Shown here: positions 59,066-64,000 of the stretch, piece by piece | How positions within the stretch are numbered: position 1 is the stretch's first letter | Layout of the letters: each line of letters opens with the position of its first letter | NCBI RefSeq assembly: GCF_037975245.1 | Contig: NC_092567.1 | Coordinates: 16,299,876-16,363,875, forward strand | DNA from: Apostichopus japonicus | Taxonomy: Eukaryota; Echinodermata; Holothuroidea; Aspidochirotida; Stichopodidae | DNA: 64,000 nt | Direction of reading: 5' to 3' | Translations under genes and position numbers: made by a program | The notes under the pieces: model-generated | The model's database searches: none | What the model was told of the DNA's origin: nothing | What the model saw: the letters and a program-made list of their open reading frames with translations, nothing else

Positions 59066-61020
59066 GCTCAATTATATTGCTATACATGTATATCTTCTGC
59101 AGAACCAATATAATTAATCCAAAAGTGAATTTTTTATAGGCATGTTTAGACATGAGATTGCTGTCCTGTACAGTATGTCCATTGTTGTTCACCTCGTTCT
59201 TTCACCATAGCAATGATTTTTCTATTTTTAGAACAATGAACTATGACATTTTGCTATCGGTCCATTTGGTGAAAAATAGATGTTTCTGCATAGAAATTTC
59301 ATAGACCACAAAAGTGTACAGTACAGCAGCATACCGAACTGTCTCAGATCTGTTAAAGGTTAAAGTGGGGTTATTTGCTTTATACTTTAAATTTTAATTT
59401 ACTTTACATGAATCTCAAGACACGCCTAACTTTAACTGCTAAGTGAGACAAAGGCTGTTTTTGTGTTAGTGCTACCTGTATCATGACAAGATATTATTGA
59501 TTGAACAACATCAGCTTCAGGTTAGAAGGATCTGCAAAAGAAGATGTCAGTACGTACTACGTTCAGGTCTGTGTTCTCCACAATGTATCAATTCGTCACT
59601 TGAAGTATTATGCTGTTTTAGTGTAGCAATAACCTAACAATACATCTCCATTAATGTACAGCGGTAATTGCTCTCAATTATTTTAGAAAAGTGTCACAAG
59701 TTTGTTAATACTGCCACCTTCAAAAGCATTTTTCTGAAAGTTAGCTCATCTTTATTGTCCAATAAAATTCTCAGTTAGGCTTTTGTTTATGGTTTAAATA
59801 TCAATGTTTACACAGTACCCTATCAACAGTAGTATGTTTGGTTACTCACATTTGAATCAAGCCAGCTTGACAAGTTGTCAAAGTACTACTAATTATACTT
59901 CTACTGCAACAGATTGCAATATGATTAGTTACATTCTATGGTACTGTACACTGCTCCACAGTAAAACGATATAATAGTGTACACAGGTGTCGATGACAAA
60001 CAGACTTAGTGCTTAAGGTTCAGCAAGATCCACCTCTTTGATAGATCTATCATAAAACAAAACACAAACAGCACTAATTTTACCCTGCTTTACAAGATAA
60101 AATATCTCTGTGTATTCAACACAGCTTTACTAAATTTATTGATAACATGGCAACAGTATCTACAGCAAAGCATGATGGAAATTTGGGCCATAATTCTGAG
60201 ATATTCAGAAACTTGTCAGAAATGAACTTTTGGAACAATTGAGGAAATTGAAGAAAATAGGGATACCTACTAAGTTTTATTCACATCCTACTGTTCTGTT
60301 TGCAATTTTATATATGTATGGCAGAACAGGTTGTGATAGTCTTGCAATCTGCATTTGAATCTAATGCAATAAAACTGCCCGTGTTAATATTATTTTTTGT
60401 AACTATATCATGAGACACAGAAATAAATTGAAAGTACATCTTTAAAGCTGAGTGACTGCTTCTTTCTGTATTCTATGATTTAAGGTCAAATTTGAGGAAA
60501 TATAAAATGTAAATTTCAAATGTGTACAGTACTAGCTGACTAAATTTTTCCCCAGAGAGATAATAGTGACTTGAGTCAATGACTTCACTAGAGTCAGGAA
60601 AAAATCACTGGTAATGAATTGACTCGATGTTCATTGATGTGACTCCTTTACGACTCTGCTACACAATTCAGAAAAACAAAGCATGATGAAATGGTAACTT
60701 TGTATTCGTCCTTACTTTTTGTACACTGTGTTATGCCTGGTCACCTTGGTCAGGATAATAGGGGTATTACATAGCGTTATTATAATCTACATGCTCTGAT
60801 ACTCGAATAGACACTGAATTTCACTGCTACTCTTTCATTCAATTATAGTGTAAACAATCTTAATAACGCAAAGAGGTAAACTTCATACAGAGAAACAAAG
60901 ATAACAATTTGAGGCACCCTCACAAAATATTTCATCAATTGACACAAATTTAAACAGTAAGTTAACTATAAGAAAAGGCTGGCTTTAGAGAGAATTTTCC
61001 TTGCTTATTGCATTTGTACT
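59065..61020. other. Gene-free stretch
   Basis: AT-rich, with several ACAGTACAG / CTGTACAGT strings. No exon recognised. Confidence 0.45.
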
Positions 61021-61127
61021 CTAGACCTTTATCAATATATTTTGTCTCTCTGTTGGAGTCTGATTGAGCAAGTCACCAAATCGCATTGTTGAAGGCATTG
61101 GTGAGGAAGAAATGCAAGACACCTCTA
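61021..61127 (-). CDS. Possible 3'-terminal exon of an unidentified minus-strand gene
   Basis: After an acceptor (CATTTTGTTACAG) the frame reads VEVSCISSSPMPSTMRFGD then LLNQTPTERQNILIKV and stops at TAG (61023-61021). The composition looks protein-like (STMRFGDLLNQTPTERQ), but it is too short to assign. It may be an alternative end of the gene whose last exon is at 63311-63209. Confidence 0.35.
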
Positions 61128-63208
61128 CTGTAACAAAATGCTGGTAGACATTGTACAGTATACTTCTGATAAAAGTCCACTGGAATAACATACATGCACC
61201 TTCAAAATGTGAAAAGAACGAAAAATCTATAATTACAAATAATTGCATGAAACGGAAAAAAAGAAATCAAGCATGTCCCTTAATATCTCGGGAGTACTGT
61301 AATTCAATAAAACTATATCAAACTTTTCAAAGAAACGAATTTATAATTTATATTGAAAAATCTTAAAATTTGACTCATCACAAACCAATTGTAAAATGAT
61401 GAATATTCATTTTGCATTAATTAGTTCATTACATCGGTGAGAAGGAAGGAAGAATGATCATATCAGATGTCTATTAATAGTGAGGACATAGAACAAATTG
61501 ATATTCTCTATGCCTCTAATTAGAATAAGGCTCACTGACATGCTGGATGCAATATGAACATAATATGTTGTAACACATAAATTCACCACATGCAGTCCTA
61601 GACAATCATTCAAAATATGTGCAATTTACAAAACAAATTAAGAACATTACATGAATAATATAGCATATATTATGATAGCATAAGAACAGTTATTGTCTAG
61701 ACCTCTTAGCATCAGACTGAATCAAACTTTTACATGGAAAAAGATTATGTAATTCCAAAATCATATCTTGAAACACCATGATCGACATTCACCTCATGAA
61801 AGTCCTAGAATGTCAAACATTTCCAAAGTATAAATTGAAATAAGAAGAAGAAAAATATACTGTAAATCAAATGTCAAAGGCAAGTAACATGTAAAGCTAG
61901 TGAGATTAGACGGAAGGAAGGAAGAATGGTGATAACAGCTGATTTTTTATTGCGGATGAGCCATGATGATGCATTCCAAGTAAATCATGTTAATTCAAAC
62001 CTTAAAACAAAACACACACTTACGAATCAAGCACCGATGTGCAGGCAAACAGTCACACTTTGTGTGCATGCTGCTGCATTAAAAATCATGTTGTCATAAA
62101 GAAGTGGGACCTAACCTGTTGTGAAAATTTATTATTTAGCATTATTTAACGTCAGATCCCGTCAACATTTACCCATCATGTAAAAATAATTATATAAAAG
62201 GAAATTAAAGCAAACTAAAAAAACCAATCTTCATTACTAAACAGCATGATAGAAATTATTTATGGTGAACAAATCTCTCAACCAACAAATAATTCGAGTT
62301 TGGAAGACAAGATCGTTTCGCCAACGGCAAGAGTGAATTGATCTGGGTCCTGATCGCATAGATCTTGTATTAAAACATTTCTTGTTTTTCATTGTCAATG
62401 TTTTTGGCTGATTTCAGAGGTGACATATCTGTAAATGTAAGTTCTTTAATAGTACTAATTTATCGACATATTAACCTTATACCATGCACTCAGGTTACAC
62501 TCGGTAGCGACTTCCTAGAGGCACTATGACATCACATGTAAAGAAGTTGACATTTTCACATGCTATAGTTTTAAATATTTATGAATATTTATGAGTTAGT
62601 CTGTACAGTACTTTGCAGTAATTATTTCCATCACATTTCTTTGACTGTCAATTGAATTAGTGTTTCACCTGTTTTTGTACCTAGAGAGTCGATCTTGTGT
62701 TGATCCTCGAGCCCTTCACACCTACTGTAAGTTCAACATTCCGATACTGCGAGCCTTAATTTGTCAATATTCTGCTGGCAGGTCATTAAATTAATTAAAC
62801 TTCCTGAGATTAACTTCCCCACATGTCTTCATGTTTTTCCTTTGGATTGCAGACTTACAATAGGACAAACTGATAGCCCAATGACTTAACATTTAAGATT
62901 TGAAACTTCCTAGAGGAAGTGGGGGGGTGATTTGGGAGAGGAATTGTTCATCATAAGTGTCTTTATAACTTACAGTAGTAAAGATGAGGGTTTAATCGCC
63001 TTAGAATGATCACGAATTTGTTTTGTTTTTATAGTACCTTCACTGTTTGATCATAAACATTTCTTAACAAGATTTGAATTATTTGGCAAAGAAACACACA
63101 AAGCTTAAAGGCAATCATGCATCCTATTCATTCATTCATTTTGATCTGATCAATTTCTTGGATAGTGTGCAATTGCTTTTGACTGACACCAAAGGAGAAG
63201 AGGTGACT
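61128..63208. other. Mostly non-coding stretch between two terminal exons
   Basis: Contains GGAAGGAAGAATG twice (about 61443 and 61914) and AT-rich DNA. Two very short exon-like blocks (62273-62370 minus; 62683-62724 plus) lack full splice support. Confidence 0.35.
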
Positions 63209-63311
63209 TTATGAGGGCGCTACTTCTTCTCCTTTTGGTACCTCAGCTGGATCAAGTCCAAACTGCTTCATCTTGATCGCCGTCTCAAATAAGTAGTCGT
63301 AACTCTCGCAT
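63209..63311 (-). CDS. 3'-terminal exon of an unidentified gene entering from the right
   Basis: Acceptor TCTCTCTATGACAG is followed by an open frame CESYDYLFETAIKMKQFG then LDPAEVPKGEEVAPS and TAA (63211-63209). The acidic, soluble C-terminus looks genuine. Upstream exons must lie beyond 63311, probably outside the window. Family not recognised. Confidence 0.6.
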
Positions 63312-63400
63312 CTGTCATAGAGAGAAAGAGAGAGACAAGAATGAGATGATGAATGCTGAGAATTAACTTTTCTTTAGCTTATGTGTTTAGCTGTATGTTT

Positions 63401-63708
63401 AAAGGGTGTGAAGACTCGCACTAAAAGAAACGTCTAATGCCGGAAATTCGACCTAGTTTCGAAAGAGGTGTAACAGAAGTGTTAAACACCACCATTGATC
63501 CCAGAAAATACACACACAGCTTGCTGCCGTCGGTAATTAGACACTAGTGTATACAGTCTGTACATACAACTGCGGTCAATTTCATTTTCATTACTGTACT
63601 TTCTGCATTTTGTAGCGACACTAACAAAACGTCACTTGCAAGCAACAGAAAATAAACTTTTTCAGATGGCCGCACGCGGTTTGGGGCGAGTCTTCAATGC
63701 CTTTAAGA
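63401..63708 (-). mobile_element. MITE-like element, copy 2
   Basis: Inverted copy of 9222-9562 (shared CCGTCGGTAATTAGACACTA, TTTGGGGCGAGTC and the terminus GTCTTCAATGCCTTTAA). Its left terminus is degraded. Confidence 0.7.
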
Positions 63709-63939
63709 ATGTGTTTTAGCTATCGGGTCTAGCTATGTGTTTAGCTCTGTCTTAGCAACGTATTCATGTTAGCTATACGTTTTCAGCTGTGTCAGCTAAC
63801 TGTGAATCTACGTGTTAGCTTTGTGTTTGGATATGTGTTAGGTCATGTGTTAGCTAGATGATTATCTAACATGAACTACATTACTGCATAATGTGCCCAG
63901 CATCCTTCAATGACTTCACTTGTTTTGTTTCATTACAGG

Positions 63940-64000
63940 TCTCGCACCATACGAACAGTAGCTGCCGCACATGATGAAAGACACATGATTAAAGATATAT
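63940..64000 (+). CDS. Possible exon start at the right edge
   Basis: The pyrimidine-rich acceptor TTGTTTTGTTTCATTACAG is followed by an open frame SRTIRTVAAAHDERHMIKDI to the window end. The peptide looks coding, but only 20 codons are visible and strand is not certain. Confidence 0.35.

Noticed and set aside
62273-62370. Minus-strand frame LCDQDPDQFTLAVGETILSS ending in TGA
   Set aside because: Peptide looks plausible but no convincing acceptor precedes it.
62683-62724. 42-nt plus-strand micro-exon with acceptor TTTTTGTACCTAG and donor GTAAGT
   Set aside because: Too short for coding evidence and no compatible neighbours on the plus strand.

Overview
Eukaryotic (metazoan) genomic DNA: small exons separated by kilobase introns with GT/AG borders, AT-rich intergenic sequence, tRNA-derived SINEs, hAT-type elements with 8-bp target duplications, a DIRS tyrosine-recombinase retroelement and microsatellites. 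The protein families (stacked CUB domains, a TIR plus HEAT protein) and the density of TACTGTACAGTA-like palindromes point to a marine invertebrate, probably an echinoderm. That placement is an inference. Most exons were found by joining acceptor and donor sites whose phases agree, not from long open frames.

Layout. 0.4-5.5 kb, minus strand: the 5' part of a secreted CUB-repeat gene (signal peptide, cysteine domain, CUB, CUB, start of a third CUB), running off the left edge and containing a candidate 19-nt intron. 5.5-12.1 kb: no gene, several repeats. 12.1-33.5 kb, minus strand: a complete nine-exon gene for a ~504-residue protein that starts MGNGSS (myristoylation-type), has a full TIR domain with the candidate catalytic Glu, a middle module, and C-terminal HEAT repeats. 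All eight splice junctions agree in phase. Its introns hold a ~3.8-kb inverted repeat, a decayed transposon with repeated 15-mers, and a SINE split by a hAT element with a BED zinc-finger remnant. A CCAAT box, an E2F-like site and a kappaB-type site lie 120-230 bp upstream of its ATG. 34.3-41.0 kb: a DIRS element with inverted termini, internal complementary region and an open recombinase frame but no visible reverse transcriptase. 41-52 kb: gene-poor, with three hAT-like insertions, a U2 snRNA-like fragment and one isolated cysteine-rich exon. 52.2-59.1 kb: a divergent pair, a 795-residue basic coiled-coil protein (minus) and a 287-residue protein (plus), with a perfect RFX X-box palindrome between them, suggesting co-regulated ciliary genes. 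59.1-64 kb: mostly non-coding, with 3'-terminal exons of one or two unidentified minus-strand genes and a possible plus-strand exon at the right edge.

The item most likely to be new biology is the TIR-HEAT gene: a membrane-targeted-looking TIR protein with a retained NADase-type Glu and the order TIR then HEAT, the reverse of SARM1 (ARM-SAM-TIR).
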